The notes beneath the pieces are model-generated. The model worked only from the letters and a program-made list of their open reading frames with translations. It was not told the origin of the DNA and did not search any database. The translations under genes were made by a program, and so were the position numbers. DNA of 8,984 nt. Source: Thermoplasmata archaeon. Lineage in GTDB: Archaea > Thermoplasmatota > E2 > DHVEG-1. The stretch spans positions 1-8,984 of the forward strand of contig QMSS01000057.1 in NCBI GenBank assembly GCA_003649715.1, written 5' to 3'. This document shows, in pieces, positions 1 to 7,861 of this stretch; positions within the stretch are counted from its first letter, which is position 1, and each line of letters begins with the position of its first letter.

Positions 1-1809
1 CTACCTGGTAGACATAACTCACCGCATGGATCTATACTTATAAGAACTCCATATAATAAGGATAAAATATCTCCCATTGGGACCTTGTGGGCTTTTAATG
101 GATGGCCAACAGTTATACAGGATATGAGAGGAAGATTTGCCTCAGAAGGAAATGATACTGTTTTTAGAAATGCACACACTGATGGCCCTGATACACTTGC
201 ATGGATAGCAAAGCAGAGCTGGTCAAACGGAAAGATTGCAACATTTGGAGGATCTGCACTCGGTATAACACAGTATTTTATGGCTGGTGCAAATCCACCC
301 AATCTTGCATGCCAATACATACAAGTTGCAACTCCAAACCTGTACAAGCATGCAATATATCAAGGTGGAGAGTTTAGAAAACAACTTGTGGAGAAATGGT
401 TGGAAAAACAAGGCAGCACCTATGTTTTGCCAGAACTCTTTGAACATGAAAACTACACCATGGATTATTGGACAAATGTTTCCTTGGATGACAACTGGCA
501 TGATGTAAATGTGCCTGCAATTCATATTGGTGGATGGTACGACTGTTTCCAGCAGGGAACACTTGATGGATACATGGGATACCAGCATTTAGGTGGACCA
601 GGAGCACGTGGTAAATCTAAGCTCATCATAGGACCATGGACCCATGGAGGAGCATTACGAAGACAACAAGGAGAACTAACTTATCCTGAAAACTCTGTTG
701 ATACCTTCTCCATGGACATGTTCTGGGAGATGGTCCAACAATACACCATGAATGGACCCAATGATTTTGATAAGAGACCAAATGTGACCTACTATGTGAT
801 GGGTGATGTCGATGACATAGATGCACCTGGAAATGAATGGAGATATGCTGATGACTGGCCAATACCCACGACAAACATCTCATGGTACTTCCACGAAAAC
901 GGCGTGCTCAGCAGGGACTATCCAGAAAACTATGACCCACTAACTTATACATATGATCCATCCAATCCTGTCCCAACAGTTGGTGGACAAAACCTGAACC
1001 TACCTGCAGGACCATATGATCAATCCACTGTCGAACAAAGAGATGATGTACTGGTTTTTACCAGCCCTGTACTTGAGCAACCATATGAGGCAACAGGACC
1101 GATCAAAGCACATCTATACGTATCATCAGACTGCCCAGATACAGATTTCACTGTAAAACTCACTGATGTATACCCAGATGGAAGATCCATGCTCATCACA
1201 GATGGGATACTAAGAATGAGAAATAGAAATGGATACGACCACTGGGAGTTTATGAACCCAGGGGAGATATATGAAATAGAGGTTGACCTATGGAGTACAT
1301 CCTACATATGGAACACCGGACATAAAATCAGAGTAGCAATATCATCCTCAAACTATCCAAGATTTCTAAATAATCCCAACACAGCAGACCCAATATACAA
1401 AAACACCACATACAATGTTGCACACAACACATTATACCTCGACAGCACACACCCATCATGCATCATACTACCAGAAGTGCCACTGGAAAAAACAAGAAGC
1501 CACCCACCGCTAAGACCAGAAAAAACAATAGGAGAAACATATGCACAAACAAACAAGATATACACCTACTCAATCTCCACCATAGATCCAGACAACGACC
1601 AGATATACTACCTCTTCGACTGGGGAGACGGAAGCTACAGCGGATGGCTAGGACCATACAAACCAGGAGCAACATGCAATGCAACACATCAATGGAAAAA
1701 AACAGGAACCTATATTATAAGAGCCAAGGCTAAAGACATAAATGGTATGCAGAGTAGAGAATGGTCAGAACCATTAACAGTCACCATCCTAAAAAAACAA
1801 AACAACTGA
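1..1809 (+). CDS. Secreted CocE/NonD (S15) family hydrolase with C-terminal PKD-like domain, 5'-truncated
   Basis: The reading frame is open from base 1, so the gene starts upstream of the window; the TTG at 85 is internal. Counting codons from base 1, 602 residues are present. Oxyanion-hole motif RTPY has Tyr18. The nucleophile is Ser85 in GGSALG, the acid Asp181 in GGWYD, and the base His215 in GPWTHGG, which matches the Ser-Asp-His layout of cocaine esterase and X-Pro dipeptidyl-peptidases. A jelly-roll C-terminal domain of the family follows (about 235-500), with the typical DFTVKLTDVYPDGRS stretch near 382-396. Residues about 503-596 form a PKD/Ig-like beta domain with WGDG at 541-544 and a final GTYIIRAKAKD strand. 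There is no C-terminal membrane helix, so the protein is probably released or held by the missing N-terminus. Family members cleave peptides after proline, or esters and amides; the substrate cannot be told from sequence. It is separated from the next gene by 373 bases and is probably not co-transcribed with it. Confidence 0.9.
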   Translation, partial: LPGRHNSPHGSILIRTPYNKDKISPIGTLWAFNGWPTVIQDMRGRFASEGNDTVFRNAHTDGPDTLAWIAKQSWSNGKIATFGGSALGITQYFMAGANPPNLACQYIQVATPNLYKHAIYQGGEFRKQLVEKWLEKQGSTYVLPELFEHENYTMDYWTNVSLDDNWHDVNVPAIHIGGWYDCFQQGTLDGYMGYQHLGGPGARGKSKLIIGPWTHGGALRRQQGELTYPENSVDTFSMDMFWEMVQQYTMNGPNDFDKRPNVTYYVMGDVDDIDAPGNEWRYADDWPIPTTNISWYFHENGVLSRDYPENYDPLTYTYDPSNPVPTVGGQNLNLPAGPYDQSTVEQRDDVLVFTSPVLEQPYEATGPIKAHLYVSSDCPDTDFTVKLTDVYPDGRSMLITDGILRMRNRNGYDHWEFMNPGEIYEIEVDLWSTSYIWNTGHKIRVAISSSNYPRFLNNPNTADPIYKNTTYNVAHNTLYLDSTHPSCIILPEVPLEKTRSHPPLRPEKTIGETYAQTNKIYTYSISTIDPDNDQIYYLFDWGDGSYSGWLGPYKPGATCNATHQWKKTGTYIIRAKAKDINGMQSREWSEPLTVTILKKQNN

Positions 1810-2040
1810 GATGCCAAAAAATCTGACACATTGAAAAAATATCTTCAGAACAAAAAAATAATCATTGTTTGATAAAAAAATTTGTCATACTACATTTAAC
1901 CAAAAAGGAGATGGTTGATCTAAGGTTTCAGGAAAGAAGAAAACACCAGGTTTTTTCGTTTGCCTCAATCAAAGGTATGAAAAGAAAGTATAAAAATTTT
2001 GCAGCACTCGTATAATAACCACCCTCTCCGATCAACAGAC

Positions 2041-2112
2041 AATATTTATACAAGTTTTTTATTTAAAAATAATAGATAGAAAAATAGAAATACAACATAA
2101 TAAATATAAATT
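2041..2112 (+). promoter_or_regulatory. Candidate archaeal promoter region for the surface-protein operon
   Basis: Two TATA-like elements are visible: TTTATA at 2045-2050, and AAATATAAAT around 2103-2112. With the usual archaeal spacing of about 25 bases, transcription would begin near 2072 or 2132, giving a leader of about 110 or 50 bases. Both fit with the ribosome binding site upstream of 2183. The region is so AT-rich that chance TATA-like matches are expected, so neither site is certain. Confidence 0.35.
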
Positions 2113-2165
2113 CTATATCAAAAAAGGGGGAGACCTGCTTGTTAGATTAATCAGATAAAGAGATA

Positions 2166-2174
2166 GGGGAGGAG
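2166..2174 (+). promoter_or_regulatory. Ribosome binding site of the CARDB surface-protein gene
   Basis: GGGGAGGAG lies 8 bases before the ATG at 2183 and matches the anti-Shine-Dalgarno end of 16S rRNA well. It fixes the start codon, which is followed immediately by a textbook signal peptide. Confidence 0.75.
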
Positions 2175-2182
2175 ATAAATAA

Positions 2183-5100
2183 ATGAAGAAAAAAAAAATT
2201 TATGCTTTGACGATAATCTCTATGATGGTGCTTGGTTTTTTAGATCTCCCAGTATCTGCAGACACTTCCAAACCAGATCTTATTATAAGCAGAATAGATG
2301 CTCCTGATGAGGCACAAGAGGGAGACACCGTGGTTGTTACCGTTAAAATAAAAAATATCGGGGAACAAAACATACCTTCAGGTGTAACAATTGAGGTTGC
2401 ATTGTATATTGACAACGAAAACACACCTGTTTCGATAAATGCTACATCAGATGGGTTATCAGCAGGTGGATCACGTAGTTTAAATTTAAATTGGACTGCC
2501 GAGTTTGATGGAAATCCTTTACATGTTCTTAGCGTTTACGTGGACTATCATAACATTATTTCTGAAGAAAGAGAGGACAACAATGTAGGCTACAGACTTA
2601 TAGAGATTCATGAGCGAGATACTGATCTTAGGATAATAGATCTACATGCCCCTGCAGATATCAATAGAGGAGAAACAGTGGACATATATGTTAGTATAAA
2701 GAATTTTGGTAAAAACACTACAGACAGCATATCTGCACAGCTGAACATACCAGAGGAGGGGTACCAGAGGGTTGACACAGTAAATGGATTGCAAAAAGGT
2801 GAGATACATAATTTTTCGTTCAGATGGAAAGCAGATCATTTCGGAGAACATACTATTCAGATAAAGATCTTCCTTATAGATGAGATGGAGGACGAAAAGG
2901 AAGAAACAATTTTTGTAAACCCTACGAAGCTAAGCTGGTGGAATGCAAGTTGGCATTATAGGATATTTGTAGGTGTAATGGGAAATGGCAATTTCTCTAC
3001 AGAACTTAATTTTACACAGCTTCTAGATGATCTGAATGTTTCTTCAAAGAGATTTGAAAACAATACAATCAGAATCGTCAAATATGACACCAATGGAAAT
3101 GTATCCTCCGATGGCGAAGTAAAGGACTACATCTTTGAGGAGAAAGATGATTTTGACAATCAGACCAATGCAGTTGGAAATCTAACATGGAATGTAACTG
3201 GTGCATCTGAGACTAAATACTACTGCATATACTTTGATGTAGAAGAAAACATTGGGGAAAGAACATCATTAGATGAAAAGAACATGAGTATATCTGGAAA
3301 TCTAACGTTGACAAATCAGAATCCTGCAGAGGGATGGTGGACTGAACTGATTCAACCTATTGAAAACAGCTACTACACATTAAACAACGCAACAATAAAT
3401 ATACTGGTTAACACAGCAGCCATGGCCAAAAATGTCACAGCAGAGTTTTATTATGAAGGAAATAAGACAGAAGAAATAGAACTCACAAACATGGAGGACA
3501 ACATAGTTTGGAATGGGACATACAACCTCACTGGCTCTGAGGGAAACTGGACCATTAAGATCCTCAGTGAAGACAATGCAGGATATAAATCTCCTATGGT
3601 GGAACAGAATATCTATGTTGGAAAACCTGATCTAACAGTAGTAAACATTAGTTTTAGCACAAACTGGTTGACATCACCAGAAATCTTCGAAGGAGATATT
3701 GTAACAATATCAGCTGATATCAGAAGTCAATACATTTCTATGGAAAATGTGACTATCTCACTATACATAAAAAATGTGGAAGACAATTCGTTGATCTACA
3801 ACAGCAGCCTATCTAATCTCACCATAAAACGAGAACAGGCAAATATTGTAAACTTCAGCTGGATAGCAGATATGATAGGGATATACAATATAACAGTTGA
3901 GGTAGATCCAAACAATGTTTTTCAGGAACTTAATGAAAACAACAACAACTTGTCAAAAGAAAAAAGTGTTGGTGGACTGCCAGATCTATGTGTTGAAAAC
4001 ATTGTTGTTCCAAAAGATTTTATCGAAGAAGGAGAAAAAGTAGAAATCACAGTGGTTATCACCAACACAGGGCACACAGATGCGGCAAATGCACAGATAA
4101 AACTATACATAGCCCCATATGAAAGTGGAGAAATGATATTTGATGACCAACAGGAAGTAGCCAATACATATTCAGGTGAAATCAAGATAGGGCAGATCAG
4201 AGAGATAAGACTATCATGGAAGCATGCTGTGCCAGGCACATGGCTTGTAGGAGTAAAAGCACTGCTGACAAACAACATGAGAGACTTAAATCTGCTGGAC
4301 AATCAAAATGTGAGTATCACAAATCTAACTGTTAGATCGGCAGAGCAAGACAAACCCTATATATCAAACATTAGCATCACACCAAAAACACAGGAACAGG
4401 GAAGACCAGTTAAAATAACTTGCAGCGTCATAGATGAATCAGGAATAGAAAGGGTAGATATAAGAATCATCAATCCACGAAACAAAACATTAAACAGCAC
4501 TATGAATAGGGAGGGCAAGGAGAGCTACAGCTTTATATTTGAAGAAACAAAAGTTGTTGGAAAATACAATTTTACCATAACTGCAGTAGACATGTCCTAT
4601 AAAAGAAACAAAGCCACATACATAGATGCATTTATGATAAAAAATGATACCACCCCTCCAGACATAGAATATTTTGCCGCTAATCCCATGGTTCAGATAA
4701 AAAATGGTTACATCAACATAAGCTGCACAGCCACGGATCTAATAGAAATAAAATCAGTCCAGGTGAATATCAGCTATCCAGACACTTACTCAGAAAACAT
4801 AGAAATGAAAAAATCAGTCTCTACTGGTAGATATTACTATAACCAAACATATGAATTACTTGGAAAACACACATTCTATATAATGGTAGAAGACAAATCA
4901 GGAAACATAAACCGAACTGAAAACAAAACATTTTGGATAACCATGGATCTAAATGATACTGACAATGACGGCATGCCTGACTGGTGGGAAAAACACTATG
5001 GTTTCGACCCATTCAACCCAGCAGATGCAGAAGAAGACCTAGACAACGATGGATACACAAATGCAAAAGAATACAGAATTGGTACTAACCCTACGAAAAA

Positions 5101-5230
5101 CATTTTTTTACAAAACGCATTGTACAGAATAAAACAGAGAGCAGTAGAGCTAGTAATCTCAGCTACTGCATCCATAGTCATAATACTAGTATCAGCCTAT
5201 GGCATCATTACAAGGAGGAAAAGAAAATGA
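2183..5230 (+). CDS. Large cell-surface protein: CARDB repeats, DUF2341-like module, TSP3-like calcium segment, C-terminal anchor
   Basis: This 1015-residue protein begins with a signal peptide (KKKK, hydrophobic core, likely cleavage after VSA at residue 26). Domains by eye: CARDB-like beta domains at about 30-143, 146-246, 481-595 and 599-716, recognised from their PDLxxxxI openings and the ExxNNN endings of some of them; a module at about 250-352 opening WWNASWHYR and closing YYCIYFDV, resembling DUF2341; Ig-like domains at about 385-478, 722-818 and 824-920. An acidic segment at 922-972 with DTDNDGMPDWW and DLDNDGYTN resembles thrombospondin type 3 calcium-binding repeats. A single membrane helix (about 988-1009) precedes the basic tail RRKRK, so nearly the whole protein is outside the cell. 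About 41 N-x-S/T sequons suggest heavy N-glycosylation. No catalytic motif was seen; an adhesive, structural or binding role is inferred. It is the first gene of a three-gene operon and overlaps the next by 4 bases. Confidence 0.88.
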   Translation: MKKKKIYALTIISMMVLGFLDLPVSADTSKPDLIISRIDAPDEAQEGDTVVVTVKIKNIGEQNIPSGVTIEVALYIDNENTPVSINATSDGLSAGGSRSLNLNWTAEFDGNPLHVLSVYVDYHNIISEEREDNNVGYRLIEIHERDTDLRIIDLHAPADINRGETVDIYVSIKNFGKNTTDSISAQLNIPEEGYQRVDTVNGLQKGEIHNFSFRWKADHFGEHTIQIKIFLIDEMEDEKEETIFVNPTKLSWWNASWHYRIFVGVMGNGNFSTELNFTQLLDDLNVSSKRFENNTIRIVKYDTNGNVSSDGEVKDYIFEEKDDFDNQTNAVGNLTWNVTGASETKYYCIYFDVEENIGERTSLDEKNMSISGNLTLTNQNPAEGWWTELIQPIENSYYTLNNATINILVNTAAMAKNVTAEFYYEGNKTEEIELTNMEDNIVWNGTYNLTGSEGNWTIKILSEDNAGYKSPMVEQNIYVGKPDLTVVNISFSTNWLTSPEIFEGDIVTISADIRSQYISMENVTISLYIKNVEDNSLIYNSSLSNLTIKREQANIVNFSWIADMIGIYNITVEVDPNNVFQELNENNNNLSKEKSVGGLPDLCVENIVVPKDFIEEGEKVEITVVITNTGHTDAANAQIKLYIAPYESGEMIFDDQQEVANTYSGEIKIGQIREIRLSWKHAVPGTWLVGVKALLTNNMRDLNLLDNQNVSITNLTVRSAEQDKPYISNISITPKTQEQGRPVKITCSVIDESGIERVDIRIINPRNKTLNSTMNREGKESYSFIFEETKVVGKYNFTITAVDMSYKRNKATYIDAFMIKNDTTPPDIEYFAANPMVQIKNGYINISCTATDLIEIKSVQVNISYPDTYSENIEMKKSVSTGRYYYNQTYELLGKHTFYIMVEDKSGNINRTENKTFWITMDLNDTDNDGMPDWWEKHYGFDPFNPADAEEDLDNDGYTNAKEYRIGTNPTKNIFLQNALYRIKQRAVELVISATASIVIILVSAYGIITRRKRK
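5212..5218 (+). promoter_or_regulatory. Ribosome binding site inside the end of the surface-protein gene
   Basis: AAGGAGG sits 8 bases upstream of the ATG at 5227, within the codons for the basic tail of the preceding protein. It supports the 61-residue reading frame as a real, translationally coupled gene. Confidence 0.75.
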
Positions 5231-5412
5231 GATGGAAACAAAGTAGACTCCCTTTTTTAATCATAATCATACTCAGCCTTCTAACACTAGTTGTATCAGT
5301 ATGGGATCTACTATTTGAAAAAGGATTCTTCCAACAGATATTAGCAGGATACATGATACTATTTATACTGAGCCTAGTGCTGCTAATAGTGATAAGGAAA
5401 AAACAGATATGA
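5227..5412 (+). CDS. Small two-helix membrane protein of unknown function
   Basis: This 61-residue protein is not one I recognise. It has a basic N-terminus (MRWKQSR), a first hydrophobic helix at about 9-29, a short loop DLLFEKGFFQQ, a second helix at about 38-56 and a basic C-terminus (IRKKQI). By the positive-inside rule both ends are cytoplasmic, with the loop outside. The start is supported by a strong Shine-Dalgarno sequence and a 4-base ATGA overlap with the surface-protein gene; its own stop overlaps the next start in the same way. Such coupling usually means the products are needed together, so it may be a partner or assembly factor for the large surface protein or a membrane tether for the zinc-ribbon protein. 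That role is inference. Confidence 0.8.
   Translation: MRWKQSRLPFLIIIILSLLTLVVSVWDLLFEKGFFQQILAGYMILFILSLVLLIVIRKKQI
5394..5398 (+). promoter_or_regulatory. Weak ribosome binding site for the zinc-ribbon gene
   Basis: AAGGA lies 10 bases upstream of the ATG at 5409. The match is short and the spacing slightly long; the ATGA overlap probably lets terminating ribosomes restart here. Confidence 0.45.
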
Positions 5413-5759
5413 ATATAGGGGATGTGGTGGAGGAGTTCGAAAAAACATTAAAAGGTAGACTTTATCATTTTAAATGTCCCAGCTGCGGTGGAATCTTCGC
5501 CATCAAGAAATCAAAATATGATAATAAAAGAGAGGTAAGAATGACATGCCCTGACTGCGGTAGAATAGGAGTAATTCCATCTAACCCCCTATGTATAGAA
5601 GCAGATATACCCGAAAAAAAATCTGTTAACATAAACTTTATATGCCAAAACTGTGGCGAGAAGATCGCCATATGGGCTGAAGGGAGTGAGTTATACCATA
5701 GCATAAACGTTTATTCATGTCCATATTGTGGTGGAGAAAACACTATGACTGCAGCCTAA
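5409..5759 (+). CDS. Tandem zinc-ribbon protein (four CxxC pairs), function unknown
   Basis: This 116-residue soluble protein has no signal peptide or membrane helix. Eight cysteines form four CxxC pairs: C23/C26 with C47/C50, and C79/C82 with C104/C107, enough for two zinc ribbons. The two halves look duplicated: FKCPSCGGIFAI (21-32) aligns with FICQNCGEKIAI (77-88), and CPDCG with CPYCG, at an offset of 56-57 residues. Proteins with such ribbons bind nucleic acids or other proteins; nothing here decides which. It is the last gene of the operon, overlapping the preceding membrane-protein gene by 4 bases, and converges on arcS with a 19-base gap. A cytosolic zinc protein in an operon with a surface protein suggests a regulatory or adaptor role, but this is speculative. 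Confidence 0.82.
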   Translation: MNIGDVVEEFEKTLKGRLYHFKCPSCGGIFAIKKSKYDNKREVRMTCPDCGRIGVIPSNPLCIEADIPEKKSVNINFICQNCGEKIAIWAEGSELYHSINVYSCPYCGGENTMTAA

Positions 5760-5778
5760 AGTTGAAGAAAACCCCTCC

Positions 5779-7647
5779 TCATATTCTATGTCTTATTTTA
5801 ACAGCCTCTCCCTTATTAGACTCTATCATCTCCCAGGCATTCATCTGTGCAACACCAACAGCACATGTTTTGTTATTTTTTAACACAGCAACCTCATCAC
5901 CGATCCTTATAGACTGATCCGCATCCTTTACACCAGGTGCAAAAAGATTTCCTTTCAGTGTAAAGTCATCATACATCTCCACCCAATATACCTGGGATTT
6001 TTCAGCTATTCGTTTTGCTCCTTCAAGTGTCAATGATATTAGACCTCTTTCTGTAACCATACCCAGCTGCATTTTTTTATACATTATTTTTCTATATGGA
6101 TAACCACCCTTTATATCAGAACCTGCTAGGAGTGTCTGCGCAGGTTTTCTTCCAAACTGAAATGATGCAAGACATTCTACATTCTCCCTTGCTCTTTTAG
6201 AAAACAATGTTTTTTCATAATTTTTTGTTGTTTTTTTCAATGCATCCAGAAGTTTTTGCAGAGATTCCCTAGATGTTGGGCTCCCATTGCATGTAATTAT
6301 GGGGTTTCTAAAAAGATCTAATGTGAAATCTTGTATAGCTGGTGGAATATGCATTATAATCTTATCATATTTGTTGTGTGTCAGATATTTGTGTAGCAAT
6401 GTTCTTATAATCTTTTTTTCATCTTCATCCCATTGTCCAGTTACAGGAATATCATATGAGGATGCTGGATATGTAAGCTCTAATTCTCTTGGGACAACGC
6501 CTAATGGAGAGGTTATTATTATCTCGTGAACCACATGTGGGTTTTGTATTTTGTGAAGCTGTTCCTTGAATAGTTTATGGGATTTCGAGAAGGAATAGGG
6601 TTTTTTTGCTGAACATGGGAGTAAGAGCAGTATTTTTGCGCTTCTAGGTTTTCTATACCGATCTATAACCCTTTTTTGAAAACGTTTTATCTCAGGTCGA
6701 TACATTGACTCTTTTGTTGTTGCTATAAGCATGCTGCTGCGGAACATAGGTGTTCTTCTTTCTAAAAAACGGTGGTGTTCAAGGTCAAGTATTCTTAGAA
6801 AGGCTGTTAGTCTGGTGTCAGAACGAATTCTTGTCTCAACTAATTCACGTAGCCTACCTTGCAGGATATTGTTTCTAATATTTTTTATCTCATTGATGAA
6901 TGTGAAGTAGTTGTGATTCAGTATATGTTGAAAACTCATCTCAGTAATGTCATCTTGAAATTCTATGCATGAGGGGCAGCTACATGGTGTTTTTTCTATC
7001 ATGTTTTTGTTGTATTCACCGTCCGGGAACAGGAGTATGTTGTTACGGGCTGCTATGATTGCATATGTTGAATCGAAAAAGTCCACACTTAGGTATGTTA
7101 GCAGAGCAAGATTAGAGGGGCTACCGATATATGGGAGGTATATCATCTTTTGGTATCCAATTTTTTCCCTCAGATTGGTTATAAATTCTACAAAGTCTGA
7201 CTGATGTTGAGAAAGCTGAGCAGCATTGCCAATTATGAAAAGCTTGGCATTGCTATCCAATAAAGCATTGTCGATGATTTTTTTATCACCAGGCACTATA
7301 CAGCAGTTTGACGTGGGTTTACTATTGATTTCAGCTGCAGCCTTATGTAGATCAAGTGGTAGCTCCCTTGGATATAATAAATAGTAGGGGATTGTTAAAT
7401 CATCTCTGCTGATATTAGCATCAAAGTTTTTTGTATCTGAAAACATGCTTCCTAAGACTTTTATCATAATTTTGTCTGTCTCGGTTTTCTGATGATCAGT
7501 GGTTGTTATTATGGCATCTGCGTAGCTAGGTGCTCTGATTCTTGATGTGTCTACAAAGAGAATGTTTGGAGTAAAAATTTTTTTGTTATCAAATGTTAAC
7601 TCTCCTATTCTAGCTGGTCCATCTCTTTTTTTGACAACAAACTGCAT
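5779..7647 (-). CDS. arcS: Archaeosine synthase (ArcS / TgtA2)
   Basis: ArcS acts on tRNA at position 15, in the conversion of preQ0 (inserted by archaeal TGT) to archaeosine, adding nitrogen from an amino acid donor; in many archaea it works with the radical-SAM partner RaSEA. The 622-residue product shows the diagnostic motif PC-x3-KPY-x2-S-x2-H as PCSAKKPYSFSKSH (344-357). The N-terminal part is TGT-like and keeps the zinc site C222, C224, C227 and probably H245. The segment aligning with the TGT nucleophile motif keeps an Asp (D192 in FFDS), but the usual PTR is replaced by IIAAR, consistent with loss of base-exchange activity. A PUA RNA-binding domain occupies about 546-622. The ATG at 7645-7647 begins a plausible domain start with no strong upstream Shine-Dalgarno sequence, and a TATA-like box about 22 bases upstream suggests a leaderless transcript. 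No archaeosine-pathway partner is in the window. This is the most secure functional call here. Confidence 0.95.
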   Translation of the reverse strand: MQFVVKKRDGPARIGELTFDNKKIFTPNILFVDTSRIRAPSYADAIITTTDHQKTETDKIMIKVLGSMFSDTKNFDANISRDDLTIPYYLLYPRELPLDLHKAAAEINSKPTSNCCIVPGDKKIIDNALLDSNAKLFIIGNAAQLSQHQSDFVEFITNLREKIGYQKMIYLPYIGSPSNLALLTYLSVDFFDSTYAIIAARNNILLFPDGEYNKNMIEKTPCSCPSCIEFQDDITEMSFQHILNHNYFTFINEIKNIRNNILQGRLRELVETRIRSDTRLTAFLRILDLEHHRFLERRTPMFRSSMLIATTKESMYRPEIKRFQKRVIDRYRKPRSAKILLLLPCSAKKPYSFSKSHKLFKEQLHKIQNPHVVHEIIITSPLGVVPRELELTYPASSYDIPVTGQWDEDEKKIIRTLLHKYLTHNKYDKIIMHIPPAIQDFTLDLFRNPIITCNGSPTSRESLQKLLDALKKTTKNYEKTLFSKRARENVECLASFQFGRKPAQTLLAGSDIKGGYPYRKIMYKKMQLGMVTERGLISLTLEGAKRIAEKSQVYWVEMYDDFTLKGNLFAPGVKDADQSIRIGDEVAVLKNNKTCAVGVAQMNAWEMIESNKGEAVKIRHRI

Positions 7648-7665
7648 ATGTAGACACCGAGGGGG

Positions 7666-7672
7666 ATATATG
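7666..7672 (-). promoter_or_regulatory. Candidate TATA box of arcS, leaderless arrangement
   Basis: Read on the - strand, CATATATCC is centred about 22 bases upstream of the arcS ATG. Archaeal transcription usually begins about 25 bases after the box, so the RNA would start at or next to the start codon. Only a weak GGTG lies between them. Confidence 0.45.
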
Positions 7673-7696
7673 TTGTTGTTTAAGAAGGTTTAGCTC

Positions 7697-7800
7697 AAAA
7701 AAATTGGAGAAAGGGGGGTATTCGTTTTTGGATAGAATAGCTTTCTTGAGAGAAGAATAAAAGAATAAAAAGAAGATAATGAGAAAGGAAAAGATTTCTA
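7697..7800 (-). terminator. Possible pyrimidine-rich terminator region after the PKD surface-protein gene
   Basis: On the - strand, the bases downstream of the stop at 7862 become strongly pyrimidine-rich: a tract at 7748-7794 is almost all T and C with scattered A, and a run of seven T follows at 7697-7703. Archaeal termination depends on T-rich tracts in the non-template strand, so this fits. No hairpin was identified. Confidence 0.35.
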
Positions 7801-7861
7801 TTATGAAGCTGAATTAGATTTCCTGGAGAATAATAGTTTTTATTGTATGCGGGAATATTTT

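Larger units (their letters stand above)
1810..2182. other. 373-base intergenic region
   Basis: This AT-rich stretch holds no convincing gene. A run of six T followed by CGTTTG on the + strand (1951-1956) is a possible terminator for the upstream hydrolase gene, 141 bases after its stop. A 34-codon open frame (1911-2015) has a GGAG abutting its ATG with no spacing and is probably chance. The second half carries TATA-like elements and the ribosome binding site of the surface-protein operon. An 8-base palindrome GATTAATC lies at 2145-2152 in the presumed leader. No tRNA or recognisable structured RNA was seen. Confidence 0.6.

Noticed and set aside
223..588. Long - strand open frame inside the hydrolase gene
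   Set aside because: It lies opposite a frame with an intact catalytic triad and has no domain pattern; it is a shadow frame.
1899..1916. Small hairpin AACCA / TGGTT around a GGAG
   Set aside because: The stem is only five pairs, mostly A-T rich, and no gene follows that it could regulate.
1911..2015. A 34-codon + strand open frame starting ATG GTT GAT with GGAG directly before it
   Set aside because: The GGAG abuts the ATG with no spacing, the product is basic and matches nothing I know, and a frame this short is expected by chance in AT-rich DNA.
3922..4302. 126-codon - strand frame within the surface-protein gene
   Set aside because: The opposite strand encodes a recognisable CARDB domain, and this frame shows no motif or ribosome binding site.
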